The notes under the pieces are model-generated. The model saw only the letters and a list, made by a program, of their open reading frames with translations. It did not search any database and was not told the origin of the DNA. From Candidatus Doudnabacteria bacterium RIFCSPHIGHO2_02_FULL_46_11 (GTDB lineage Bacteria; Patescibacteriota; Doudnabacteria; UBA920; 2-02-FULL-46-11): a stretch of DNA of 6,159 bases. Shown here one piece after another: positions 1-5,091 of the stretch. Made by a program: the position numbers and the translations under genes. The stretch lies in assembly GCA_001779955.1 (NCBI GenBank), contig MFES01000006.1:1-6159 (forward strand). The letters are read 5' to 3'. How positions within the stretch are numbered: position 1 is the stretch's first letter; every line of letters starts with the position of its first letter.

Positions 1-62
1 ATTTTCAAACAATGTATTAATTTTCAATAATTTAAACATTGGGAACTTGTTTATAAATTAGA
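1..62. repeat. AT-rich intergenic sequence, copy of the repeat in the pilB–receiver gap
   Basis: No coding frame is apparent. The sequence is strongly AT-rich. The reverse complement of bases 1-14 (CATTGTTTGAAAAT) is identical to plus-strand bases 5167-5180 in the gap between pilB and the receiver gene. Looser similarity continues over about 30 bases. In pilus transcription order this stretch lies downstream of pilD. It is best read as a dispersed low-complexity intergenic repeat. With such AT-rich DNA, part of the match could be compositional. Confidence 0.45.
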
Positions 63-65
63 AAT

Positions 66-104
66 TGCCAGCCCGCTTAGACTTCGTCCAGGCGAAGTCT
101 GGCA
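66..104 (-). terminator. Terminator-like hairpin downstream of pilD
   Basis: The core is a perfect 8-bp inverted repeat, AGACTTCG (79-86) and CGAAGTCT (93-100), around a 6-nt loop. An alternative extended fold pairs TGCCAG (66-71) with CTGGCA (99-104) and keeps the inner 6 bp, leaving a 9-nt bulge on one side. On the minus strand it starts 14 nt after the pilD stop and is followed by ATTTCTAATTT, a U-rich but interrupted tail. That fits an intrinsic terminator for the pilus operon. The uneven tail and the bulge leave open a dispersed palindromic repeat instead. Confidence 0.45.
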
Positions 105-118
105 GGGAAATTAGTGAA

Positions 119-871
119 TTAGATTAACAGTATTTGCCTTAAAAAATCCTGTATTTGTCCTTGAAATACAAGGGTAACAATTGAGCCAAAGGCCAGCAGA
201 GTGCCAAACGGCATTTGCGTTTTAAGGGTGCCGCGTTTAGCAAGTATCAGGCCCAGGCCGATAAATGTGCCAAGGTATGAAGCCAATATCAGGCTAACAG
301 CCACAAGCGAACCATTCAGAACGCCCAAGAAGACAGCTAATTTCACATCGCCAAAACCAATCCATTTACCCTTTGAGGCCAAAAAAATCGCGCCAAAAAT
401 AAGCATCAGGCCCAGCCCAGAAATTACGGAAAGCAATAACCGATCGTCTAAATAAGCCAGGAACAAAGACAAAATAACCCCGGCCAAAATACTAATATCA
501 AGGATCAAGTATTCTTTGAAATCATAAAGAGCGATAAAAACGAGCAGAGCGATGACTAACAAACCGGCCGCCAACAAAAGAGTATCTTTGAAGAGCGCAG
601 AATTAAAGTAAGCAAAACCTAAAAAAGATAAGCCAGTTGCGAGCTCGACAATGGGGTAAAGAACGGAAATCGGCTTGCCGCAATAATAGCAGCGGGCGCG
701 AAGCATTAAAAAACTTAATACCGGAACCAACTGCCACCAAGCTAACTGCTTTTTGCACTTAGGGCAAAACGACCGGTCGATGAATATCGGCCGGTCGTTA
801 GCAAATCGATATGCGGCCGCATTGATAAAGCTACCAATGACTAGCCCAAATATAAAGATTAAGAAGAACAC
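119..871 (-). CDS. pilD: Type IV prepilin peptidase / N-methyltransferase PilD
   Basis: This inner-membrane aspartic peptidase removes the short leader of type IV prepilins and methylates the new N-terminal residue. The 250-residue protein is of normal family length and highly hydrophobic. It opens with a membrane segment carrying the GSFxN motif (residues 13-17). A cytoplasmic loop follows with two CxxC pairs (C36/C39 and C61/C64), the zinc-binding hallmark of the N-terminal methylase domain. The peptidase part has the two expected catalytic aspartates: D117 in ALYDFKEYLILD and D175 in the GFGDVK motif (172-177, usually GxGDxK). Near the C-terminus is the family-typical QMPFG. The GTG start is the first possible codon, because TAA lies directly upstream. 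It begins 12 nt after the preceding pilin stop, and no well-spaced Shine-Dalgarno is seen, so translational coupling is likely. Substrates are presumably the two adjacent pilins. Confidence 0.95.
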   Translation of the reverse strand: MFFLIFIFGLVIGSFINAAAYRFANDRPIFIDRSFCPKCKKQLAWWQLVPVLSFLMLRARCYYCGKPISVLYPIVELATGLSFLGFAYFNSALFKDTLLLAAGLLVIALLVFIALYDFKEYLILDISILAGVILSLFLAYLDDRLLLSVISGLGLMLIFGAIFLASKGKWIGFGDVKLAVFLGVLNGSLVAVSLILASYLGTFIGLGLILAKRGTLKTQMPFGTLLAFGSIVTLVFQGQIQDFLRQILLI

Positions 872-883
872 TTAAAGATATGG

Positions 884-1330
884 TTAACCTTCGTTGTTAC
901 TGCAATCATCATCTCCGCCAGCGGCCGCGCTGTCGTCTATAATCTGGGTGCTGGTCGCGCACTTGGCTCCGGCATCGCCCAGGGATCCGTCGGCTTCGGT
1001 AACGAATTCAAAGGAATAAGTTTCATCGTCACCGGCATTAACGTAGACATAGGCGTTATTGCCCGGGTCAGCCGGCTGATTGGGAAGATAGGTTGGTACT
1101 AAATCTGTCCAGACGGCAGCCGTAGTCGGCGCGTTGCCGTCATTGCCGTCGCGGAAAAGCTCGACCGCGGTCTGAACGCCCTTAGCATCAGAAGTACGGC
1201 GGGAATCTCGGGCCTTTTGCCTGGCCGAGTTAACGGACACTATTACCACGCTGGCCAGAAGTCCGATGATGGCAATAACCACCAAGAGTTCTACCAGGGT
1301 GAAACCTTTTTTGTTTCTGTTAAATCTCAT
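884..1330 (-). CDS. Type IV pilin-like protein B (prepilin, acidic C-terminus)
   Basis: This 148-residue prepilin has a basic 9-residue leader (MRFNRNKKG) and a cleavage site G9|F10, so the mature protein is about 139 residues. FTLVELL follows, with the conserved glutamate at mature position 5 (E14), and then one hydrophobic helix to about residue 32. The amphipathic continuation (ARQKARDSRRTSDAKGVQTAVEL) resembles pilins of Patescibacteria. Two cysteines near the C-terminus, C124 and C143, could form the D-region disulfide loop. The tail is strongly acidic, with IIDD and GGDDDC. The gene lies 24 nt downstream of the other pilin and 12 nt upstream of pilD. It starts at ATG with no visible Shine-Dalgarno. 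The C-terminal half has no recognisable subfamily signature, so whether it is a major pilin, a minor pilin or a type II secretion-like pseudopilin cannot be decided from the sequence. Confidence 0.93.
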   Translation of the reverse strand: MRFNRNKKGFTLVELLVVIAIIGLLASVVIVSVNSARQKARDSRRTSDAKGVQTAVELFRDGNDGNAPTTAAVWTDLVPTYLPNQPADPGNNAYVYVNAGDDETYSFEFVTEADGSLGDAGAKCATSTQIIDDSAAAGGDDDCSNNEG

Positions 1331-1354
1331 AAGTTAATTATTATTTTTTAATTA

Positions 1355-1858
1355 TTATCTTTCTGTGCAAGCCGCGCCAGACCTGGCTTCTAGCCCTGCC
1401 GATGATGCACAATAGTATCCTGCTGGACCCAAATTAGTTGCAGTTTCGGTGGCAAACTGGATTGCGTAAGTGGCAAAAGTATTGCTCCCGCTGCTTACGT
1501 TTATATATTGATACCTATGGTCTGTGGCCCCGAGCGTACTATTTACGGGATCAAGCGGCGCGCTTGCCATATAGTTCGGCACAATAGTGTTAGGAACAGT
1601 CGCGGAAACTACCGTTAAAGCAGCTTGTGGTGGGACTGTACCGACCGTAGTCGCCGCAGTGCATGTTACAGGCGCGTCATCGCGGCAAAGCTCAAGGGCT
1701 GTCTGCAAAGCCCTGATATCGCTGATGCGTTTGGCATCGCGGGCTTTGGCGCGGGCAGGCCCGACCGTAACCACCACCACGGCTGCAAGTAAACCGATGA
1801 TAGCGATGACCACCAGCAGTTCCACCAGGGTAAAACCGATTTTTTGTTTTATTGACAT
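1355..1858 (-). CDS. Type IV pilin-like protein A (prepilin with four cysteines)
   Basis: This 167-residue prepilin has an 8-residue leader (MSIKQKIG), cleavage G8|F9, and E13 at mature position 5, giving about 159 mature residues. The N-terminal helix (FTLVELLVVIAIIGLLAAVV, then ARAKARDAKRISDIRALQTALEL) is closely related to that of the downstream pilin. This suggests tandem duplication with divergence of the head domains. It has four cysteines: C58 and C66 just after the helix, and C150 and C164 near the C-terminus. Two disulfides are possible, and the second pair would make a short D-loop. The head is rich in Ala, Thr and Val. It is the first gene after the promoter candidate at 1969-1997 and has a leader of roughly 100 nt, so it may be the more abundant pilin, but this is inference. 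The ATG start lacks a Shine-Dalgarno, and the leader peptide fixes the start. Confidence 0.93.
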   Translation of the reverse strand: MSIKQKIGFTLVELLVVIAIIGLLAAVVVVTVGPARAKARDAKRISDIRALQTALELCRDDAPVTCTAATTVGTVPPQAALTVVSATVPNTIVPNYMASAPLDPVNSTLGATDHRYQYINVSSGSNTFATYAIQFATETATNLGPAGYYCASSAGLEARSGAACTER

Positions 1859-1880
1859 CTATTGGTTTTAAAACCGATTT
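1831..1880 (-). promoter_or_regulatory. Palindrome and repeated 12-mer around the pilin A start codon
   Basis: GGTTTTAAAACC, a perfect 12-bp palindrome (1864-1875), ends 5 nt before the ATG. The 12-mer TAAAACCGATTT (plus strand) occurs twice: at 1869-1880 in the leader and at 1831-1842 inside codons 6-10, which encode the prepilin cleavage site. In the mRNA, UAAAACC (1870-1864) could pair with GGUUUUA (1837-1831), placing the AUG in a 26-nt loop. It could alternatively pair locally upstream. The repeat is directly visible; regulation of translation is inferred, and the 7-bp AU-rich stem would be weak. Confidence 0.35.
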
Positions 1881-1907
1881 ATTATTGAGGAAGCTTCACT
1901 CAACAAT
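1881..1907 (-). promoter_or_regulatory. Stem-loop in the pilin A leader
   Basis: ATTATTGAG (1881-1889) and CTCAACAAT (1899-1907) form a 9-bp stem with one G·U-type position around a 9-nt loop, and the loop contains the palindrome GAAGCTTC. The hairpin lies about 23 nt upstream of the pilin start. On the plus strand it is followed by a T-rich run (1908-1920), so it could act as a weak terminator for antisense transcription. No plus-strand gene supports that. A role in mRNA stability or translation of the pilin transcript is an alternative. Confidence 0.4.
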
Positions 1908-1929
1908 ATTTTTGGTTTTTGTATCAATC

Positions 1930-1945
1930 AAGCCTTGTTTGGCTT
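1930..1945 (-). promoter_or_regulatory. Short leader hairpin downstream of the pilin promoter candidate
   Basis: AAGCC (1930-1934) and GGCTT (1941-1945) form a perfect 5-bp stem with a 6-nt loop, about 17 nt downstream of the predicted transcription start. Such 5'-end hairpins can stabilise mRNAs. The stem is short and may be incidental. Confidence 0.25.
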
Positions 1946-1968
1946 CGACCTTTTCTGTTTGTAAATAT

Positions 1969-1997
1969 ATTTTAACAAATACTTAAAGAAAAGTAAA
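1969..1997 (-). promoter_or_regulatory. Sigma70-like promoter candidate for the pilin genes
   Basis: Reading the minus strand, TTTACT (1997-1992; 4 of 6 to TTGACA) is followed by exactly 17 nt and then TAAAAT (1974-1969; 5 of 6 to TATAAT). TG sits one base upstream of the -10, giving an extended -10. Transcription would start near 1962 and leave a leader of roughly 100 nt before the pilin A ATG. This would let pilins be made independently of, and in larger amounts than, the ATPases. The AT-rich surroundings raise the chance of a random match, but spacing and location are right. Confidence 0.55.
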
Positions 1998-2055
1998 CAT
2001 CGATATCCACTGGCCCAGGGTCTGAATCAAGTTTCATTCTTAACAAGTTCTCCTT

Positions 2056-2084
2056 GCGAGCACTGGGCTTTGCCCAGGCGAGCA
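2056..2084. repeat. Perfect palindrome bracketed by 7-bp direct repeats
   Basis: A perfect hairpin, CTGGGC (2063-2068), loop TTT, GCCCAG (2072-2077), is flanked immediately on both sides by the identical heptamer GCGAGCA (2056-2062 and 2078-2084). There are no spare bases between hairpin and repeats. The layout resembles a miniature palindromic element with a target-site duplication. It could equally be a protein-binding or RNA-processing site. It lies in the GC-rich half of the pilC–pilin gap. Confidence 0.5.
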
Positions 2085-2118
2085 ATCGTTGCCGAAGGGG
2101 GAACGAAGCGCAGCGGAG

Positions 2119-2167
2119 TTGGGAAGGGAAAACGTAGGCCGCTAGGCCGTAAGGTTGTCCCTCCCAA
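2119..2167 (-). repeat. Imperfect hairpin directly after pilC
   Basis: TTGGGAAGGGA (2119-2129) pairs with TCCCTCCCAA (2158-2167) over 10 bp with one bulged A. Inside, AAC pairs with GTT and GGCC with GGCC around a GCTA loop. Two TAGGCCG copies (2135-2141, 2143-2149) form the centre. On the minus strand the stem begins 4 nt after the pilC stop. No U-tract follows, so it is not a typical intrinsic terminator. A 3'-end stabilising or processing stem, or a dispersed repetitive palindrome, fits better. Confidence 0.45.
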
Positions 2168-2171
2168 TTGC

Positions 2172-3350
2172 TTACTGCTGCGCCGTTACAACATTGTATA
2201 TTGGTAACAATATGCCGGCCACGATAATCGCCACCATGCCGCCCAAAGCCAACATGATTACCGGCTCAAGGAGTGAAGTTAGGTTCGAAACAACCTGATC
2301 CGATTCTTTTTCGTAAAAAGCCGCCATTTTAAAAAGAATATCGTCAACTTTGTTGGTTTGCTCGCCCACCGCTATCATCTGCACCACAATGGCCGGAATT
2401 ATGGAGTGCTGCCCGAGTGATTCCGCCAAAGGCTGTCCGTTTTCCACCCGTACCGCAGCCTGAAGCAGCGCCCGTCGGTAGGCGGCATTGCCCACGGCCT
2501 CGGCCGTCACGCGCAAACCGTGCACAAGAGGCACGCCGCCTTGCACCAGCACGGCAAAATTTCGGGAGAAACGCTCCATGTAAACCTGTTCGGCAACCTT
2601 GCCGATTACCGGAATTTTAAGCTTGAAATTATCCCAAACCAACCTGCCCGCCGGACGGCTAATATAAAACCTCAAGAACAGAAAACTGCCAACGATTAAG
2701 GCAATCATCAGCCACCAATAGCCTGTAAACAAATCCGTTATGGAAATGAGAATTTTTGTGGTAAACGGGAGGTCGGTCGCGGTTTCCCGCAAAATTAAAA
2801 GCATTTTCGGCATGACAAAGGTAAACATCAAGGCCATCACGCCAATCATGGCGGTAATGATGAAAGCCGGATAAGTTAAGGCGCCCTTGATTTTACGCCT
2901 AAGGTCATAATCCTTTTCCAGCTGATCGGCCAAATAAGTAAGCGAGCGGTCAAGCGTTCCCGAGGCCTCGCCGGTCTTAACCAAACTGACATACAAATTA
3001 TTAAACACGTCCGGATGCCTGGCCAGCGCGGCTGACAGCGAACTGCCGCCTTCCACCGTTTGCGATAAATCAACCGCCGCGTCTTTGACCCTGCCCGGTT
3101 TGACCTGTTTTGCCAATATATTCAAGGACTGAACAATCGGCACATTGGCGTTTAAAAGCACGGAGAGTTCGCGAGTGAAAAAAACCAGCTGCTTTACCGA
3201 AACGCGGTTGAAAAAAGTCAGGTTGAAGCCTTTTTGTTTGGCGCGGGCGGGGGTGGTTTTGTTCGGTTTTTCATTAAAAAAAGCCGGCCTTCTATTTTCC
3301 ATGGATGAAGGTTCAAGGTTAATCGGTTGGATGGAATCTATTCTTCGCAT
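2172..3350 (-). CDS. pilC: Type IV pilus inner-membrane platform protein PilC (GspF family)
   Basis: PilC is the polytopic membrane platform that couples the cytoplasmic motor ATPases to the growing or retracting pilus. The 392-residue length fits the family. Residues 1-45 are polar, basic and probably disordered. Two GspF domains follow, at about 55-178 and 257-380. The first begins FTRELSVLLNANVPI and contains GEASGTL (127-133), the family's GExSGxL motif. The second begins FSRNFAVLVQGGVPL and carries the degenerate form GEQTNKV (329-335). Membrane segments are visible near 162-184, 210-230 and 362-386, the usual arrangement. The ATG is preceded directly by an in-frame TAA, so it is the most upstream start. 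Met17 is a possible alternative, and neither has a Shine-Dalgarno. The gene follows pilT after a 128-nt gap filled by an inverted repeat. Confidence 0.95.
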   Translation of the reverse strand: MRRIDSIQPINLEPSSMENRRPAFFNEKPNKTTPARAKQKGFNLTFFNRVSVKQLVFFTRELSVLLNANVPIVQSLNILAKQVKPGRVKDAAVDLSQTVEGGSSLSAALARHPDVFNNLYVSLVKTGEASGTLDRSLTYLADQLEKDYDLRRKIKGALTYPAFIITAMIGVMALMFTFVMPKMLLILRETATDLPFTTKILISITDLFTGYWWLMIALIVGSFLFLRFYISRPAGRLVWDNFKLKIPVIGKVAEQVYMERFSRNFAVLVQGGVPLVHGLRVTAEAVGNAAYRRALLQAAVRVENGQPLAESLGQHSIIPAIVVQMIAVGEQTNKVDDILFKMAAFYEKESDQVVSNLTSLLEPVIMLALGGMVAIIVAGILLPIYNVVTAQQ

Positions 3351-3366
3351 TTAAAAATGTTAGCGG

Positions 3367-3479
3367 GTTAACCCACCTAAATTTTCGACAAACACGCTCA
3401 GCAAAACTGAGTAAGCCTGTTGATTATTAACTAAGTTATTGTGATAAAACATAATGGACGAAAATTTTAGCGGGTTAAC
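3367..3479 (-). repeat. Long inverted repeat filling the pilT–pilC gap
   Basis: Two 21-bp arms, 3367-3387 and 3459-3479, are inverted copies matching at 18 of 21 positions. In RNA transcribed from the minus strand, two of the three differences become G·U wobbles (3471/3375 and 3469/3377), leaving one A·A mismatch (3468/3378). The 71-nt interior contains a smaller hairpin, CTCAG (3397-3401) with CTGAG (3407-3411). The outer end overlaps the last base of the pilT stop codon, and the element ends 16 nt upstream of the pilC ATG. It could be a MITE-like insertion, or a stem for processing or attenuating the mRNA between the retraction ATPase and the platform gene. No obvious target-site duplication flanks it. 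Confidence 0.6.
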
Positions 3480-4585
3480 TACTCTTGATTGAGCGGGATA
3501 CCGCCCGATACTCCCTTAAGCCTGGCCTCAAAAACGCTAGGGTATTGAATATAACCCTTGGCGTCTTCTATGCGCACCTGGCGCTTTGCCACAAGCATGG
3601 CCAATGATTGATCAAGGGAAATCATGCCCTCTTGGCCGCCGGTATGAATGGTATTAATCATTTCATATGTCCGGTTCTCGCGAATAATGTTCCGCACGGC
3701 GTCATTTGCAATCATTACCTCTGTTGCTAAAACGCGGCCGCCGCCGATTTGCGGCAATAATCGCAAGGAAACTATCGAAACCAGCGTTGCCGACAACTGC
3801 GCCCTTATCTGCTGTTGCTGGTCAGGCGGAAAAGTATCAATAATGCGGTCAATGGTTTGGGCGGCATCATTGGTATGCAATGTCGCGAAAACCAAATGTC
3901 CGGTTTCAGCCACGGTCATGGTGGCCGAAATCGACTCAAAATCCCTCATTTCACCGACCATTACCACGTTGGCATCCTCGCGCAAGGTTGCCCTGATGGC
4001 ATTGGCAAAAGAAAAAGTGTCTAGGCCGACTTCCCTCTGTTGAATGAAACTTTGCTGGGGGGTAAATAAATATTCGATGGGGTCTTCAACGGTGATAATA
4101 TGCTCGGCTCGGTTGTGGTTGATGTAATCAATCATGGCCGCTAAAGTTGTCGATTTGCCGTGACCGGTTGGACCAACGACCAATACCAAGCCTTGCTTGC
4201 GGTCAGCAAAATTAGTCAGAATAGGAGGCAGATTTAGTTCTTCAATGGTACGAATTGTCTTAGGCACAAAACGCAGAGCCAAGGCCAGCACGCCTTTCTG
4301 ATAATAAGCATTTATGCGGAAACGATTGCTGTCCTTAAACGAGTAGGAAAAATCAAATTCTTTTTTTTCCTGAAGAACTTTATAACGAGCGGCGTCCAGA
4401 AAAATTTGAGCGATATTTTCTATCTGGTCGACTGAAAGAATTTCGTGTTCGTCTCGCGGAGTCAGCCGCCCGTCAACTCTAAAAATGGGAGGGTGCCCGG
4501 GTATTAAATGCAAATCCGAAGCATTGTGCTCGACTACATCGGATAAAAGCGTGTCTATTTCAAGTTCTAAATTTCGGTATGGCAT
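3479..4585 (-). CDS. pilT: Type IV pilus retraction ATPase PilT
   Basis: PilT is a hexameric cytoplasmic ATPase that disassembles the pilus to power retraction, twitching or DNA uptake. The protein is 368 residues, a usual size. The N-terminal PAS-like domain includes SDLHLIPGHPPIFRVDG (23-39). The RecA-like domain shows Walker A GPTGHGKST (138-146; the common form has Ser where His142 is), the Asp box TVEDPIEY (165-172), Walker B VVMVGEMRD (207-215) with E212 as the presumed catalytic glutamate, and the His box GHLVFATLHTND (229-240). AVRNIIRE (296-303) matches the AIRNLIRE motif linked to retraction, which separates it from PilB and PilU-like paralogues. It has no cysteine pairs, unlike the pilB product here. 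The ATG is followed by a typical N-terminus. GGAG lies 14 nt upstream, too far for a good ribosome site. The stop is TAG. Confidence 0.96.
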   Translation of the reverse strand: MPYRNLELEIDTLLSDVVEHNASDLHLIPGHPPIFRVDGRLTPRDEHEILSVDQIENIAQIFLDAARYKVLQEKKEFDFSYSFKDSNRFRINAYYQKGVLALALRFVPKTIRTIEELNLPPILTNFADRKQGLVLVVGPTGHGKSTTLAAMIDYINHNRAEHIITVEDPIEYLFTPQQSFIQQREVGLDTFSFANAIRATLREDANVVMVGEMRDFESISATMTVAETGHLVFATLHTNDAAQTIDRIIDTFPPDQQQQIRAQLSATLVSIVSLRLLPQIGGGRVLATEVMIANDAVRNIIRENRTYEMINTIHTGGQEGMISLDQSLAMLVAKRQVRIEDAKGYIQYPSVFEARLKGVSGGIPLNQE

Positions 4586-4716
4586 ATATGTCGCTTAGGC
4601 TCCAAACGTCAAACTCCAATTTTCAAACTTCAAGCAAAAGACAAAACCCAAACCCACTGATTTTGAGCATTGAGGGTTGTGGTTTATTTGAATGTTGAGG
4701 GTTGAAGTTTGAGGGT
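4586..4716 (-). other. Receiver–pilT gap with hairpin and TTGAGGGTT repeats
   Basis: A perfect 11-bp inverted repeat, TCAAACTTCAA (4623-4633) and TTGAAGTTTGA (4702-4712), encloses a second stem, AAACCCAAACCC (4644-4655) with the segment 4674-4685, matching at 10 of 12. TTGAGGGTT occurs three times in the same orientation (4670-4678, 4695-4703, 4709-4717), the last running into the receiver stop codon. The strand bias (G/T on plus, C/A on minus) gives the pilT leader a pyrimidine- and A-rich character. No coding potential is seen. It may be a structured leader, a dispersed repeat, or both. Confidence 0.5.
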
Positions 4717-5091
4717 TCATTTGAGGTGTTCTTTTGCCTTTGCCACCACTTGGGCTGGGGTATAATTGGCCTTAATGATATAATCGGCCGCGCCTAAAGC
4801 CATGCCTTTTTCAATGTCGGTACGCTGGCCCAGGTTGGTCAGAAGTATAACCGGTATCTTTGCCGTTTCGGCATCTTTTTTAAGCAGAGTCAGAACCTCA
4901 AAGCCATCCATTTTAGGCATGACAATGTCTAGGAGTATAAGATCGGGTCTGTTATTTTTTATGAGTTCAAGGCCTTCGGTGCCGTCACTCGCGCGCAAAA
5001 CCTCAAAACCCTCAAGTTCAAATTTGGTAACGTACATTGTTGCCAAAAAAGGTTCGTCTTCGATTATTGCAATCCTATATTTTTTGTCCAT
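4717..5091 (-). CDS. Stand-alone response regulator receiver protein (CheY/PilG/PilH-like)
   Basis: This single-domain receiver of 124 residues has no output domain. All phosphorylation-site residues are present: acidic pocket E11/D12 in IIEDE, phospho-acceptor D55 in LILLDIVMP, T85 in VILLTN, the aromatic switch Y104 and K107 in DYIIK. The ATG at 5091 is preferred over an upstream in-frame TTG (5133), because the extra 14 residues would come from repeat-like AT-rich DNA and the receiver fold begins at once from this Met (MDKKYRIAIIEDE). It sits between pilB and pilT, so a role in switching or tuning pilus motors, like PilG/PilH or CheY, is plausible. No histidine kinase is seen in the window. 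Its TGA stop fits receiver length, suggesting TGA is read as stop. Which kinase or motor it contacts cannot be told from the sequence. Confidence 0.93.
   Translation of the reverse strand: MDKKYRIAIIEDEPFLATMYVTKFELEGFEVLRASDGTEGLELIKNNRPDLILLDIVMPKMDGFEVLTLLKKDAETAKIPVILLTNLGQRTDIEKGMALGAADYIIKANYTPAQVVAKAKEHLK

Larger units (their letters stand above)
1859..2171. other. Non-coding region between pilC and pilin A
   Basis: This 313-nt stretch holds no convincing coding frame on either strand. Read in the direction of transcription it has two parts. The first is a GC-rich segment (about 2170-2041) directly after pilC, full of palindromes and short repeats. The second is an AT-rich segment (about 2040-1859) with a promoter candidate and a folded leader for the pilins. 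The shift in composition between the halves is clear. It marks the most likely place where the motor/platform transcript is separated from the pilin transcript. Confidence 0.7.

Noticed and set aside
1881..1920. Intrinsic terminator on the plus strand
   Set aside because: The hairpin followed by a T-rich run has the right look, but no plus-strand gene precedes it and the stem is AT-rich. It is kept only as a leader stem-loop.
2876..3073. Second minus-strand frame inside pilC
   Set aside because: It overlaps the conserved GspF domain in another frame and shows no domain of its own.
3648..4043. Plus-strand open frame of 131 codons opposite pilT
   Set aside because: It is fully antisense to a well-conserved PilT, has no recognisable domain and arises from pilT codon composition. 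The other plus-strand frames (for example 201-455, 1587-1871, 2417-2620, 5468-5842) were rejected for the same reason.
4670..4717. CRISPR-like array of three TTGAGGGTT repeats
   Set aside because: Repeats are only 9 bp, spacings are unequal (25 and 14 bp), and no cas gene is present.
4717..4719. TGA read as glycine (Gracilibacteria-type code)
   Set aside because: Read-through would add only 11 residues from repeat DNA before TAA, and the receiver domain is complete at the TGA.
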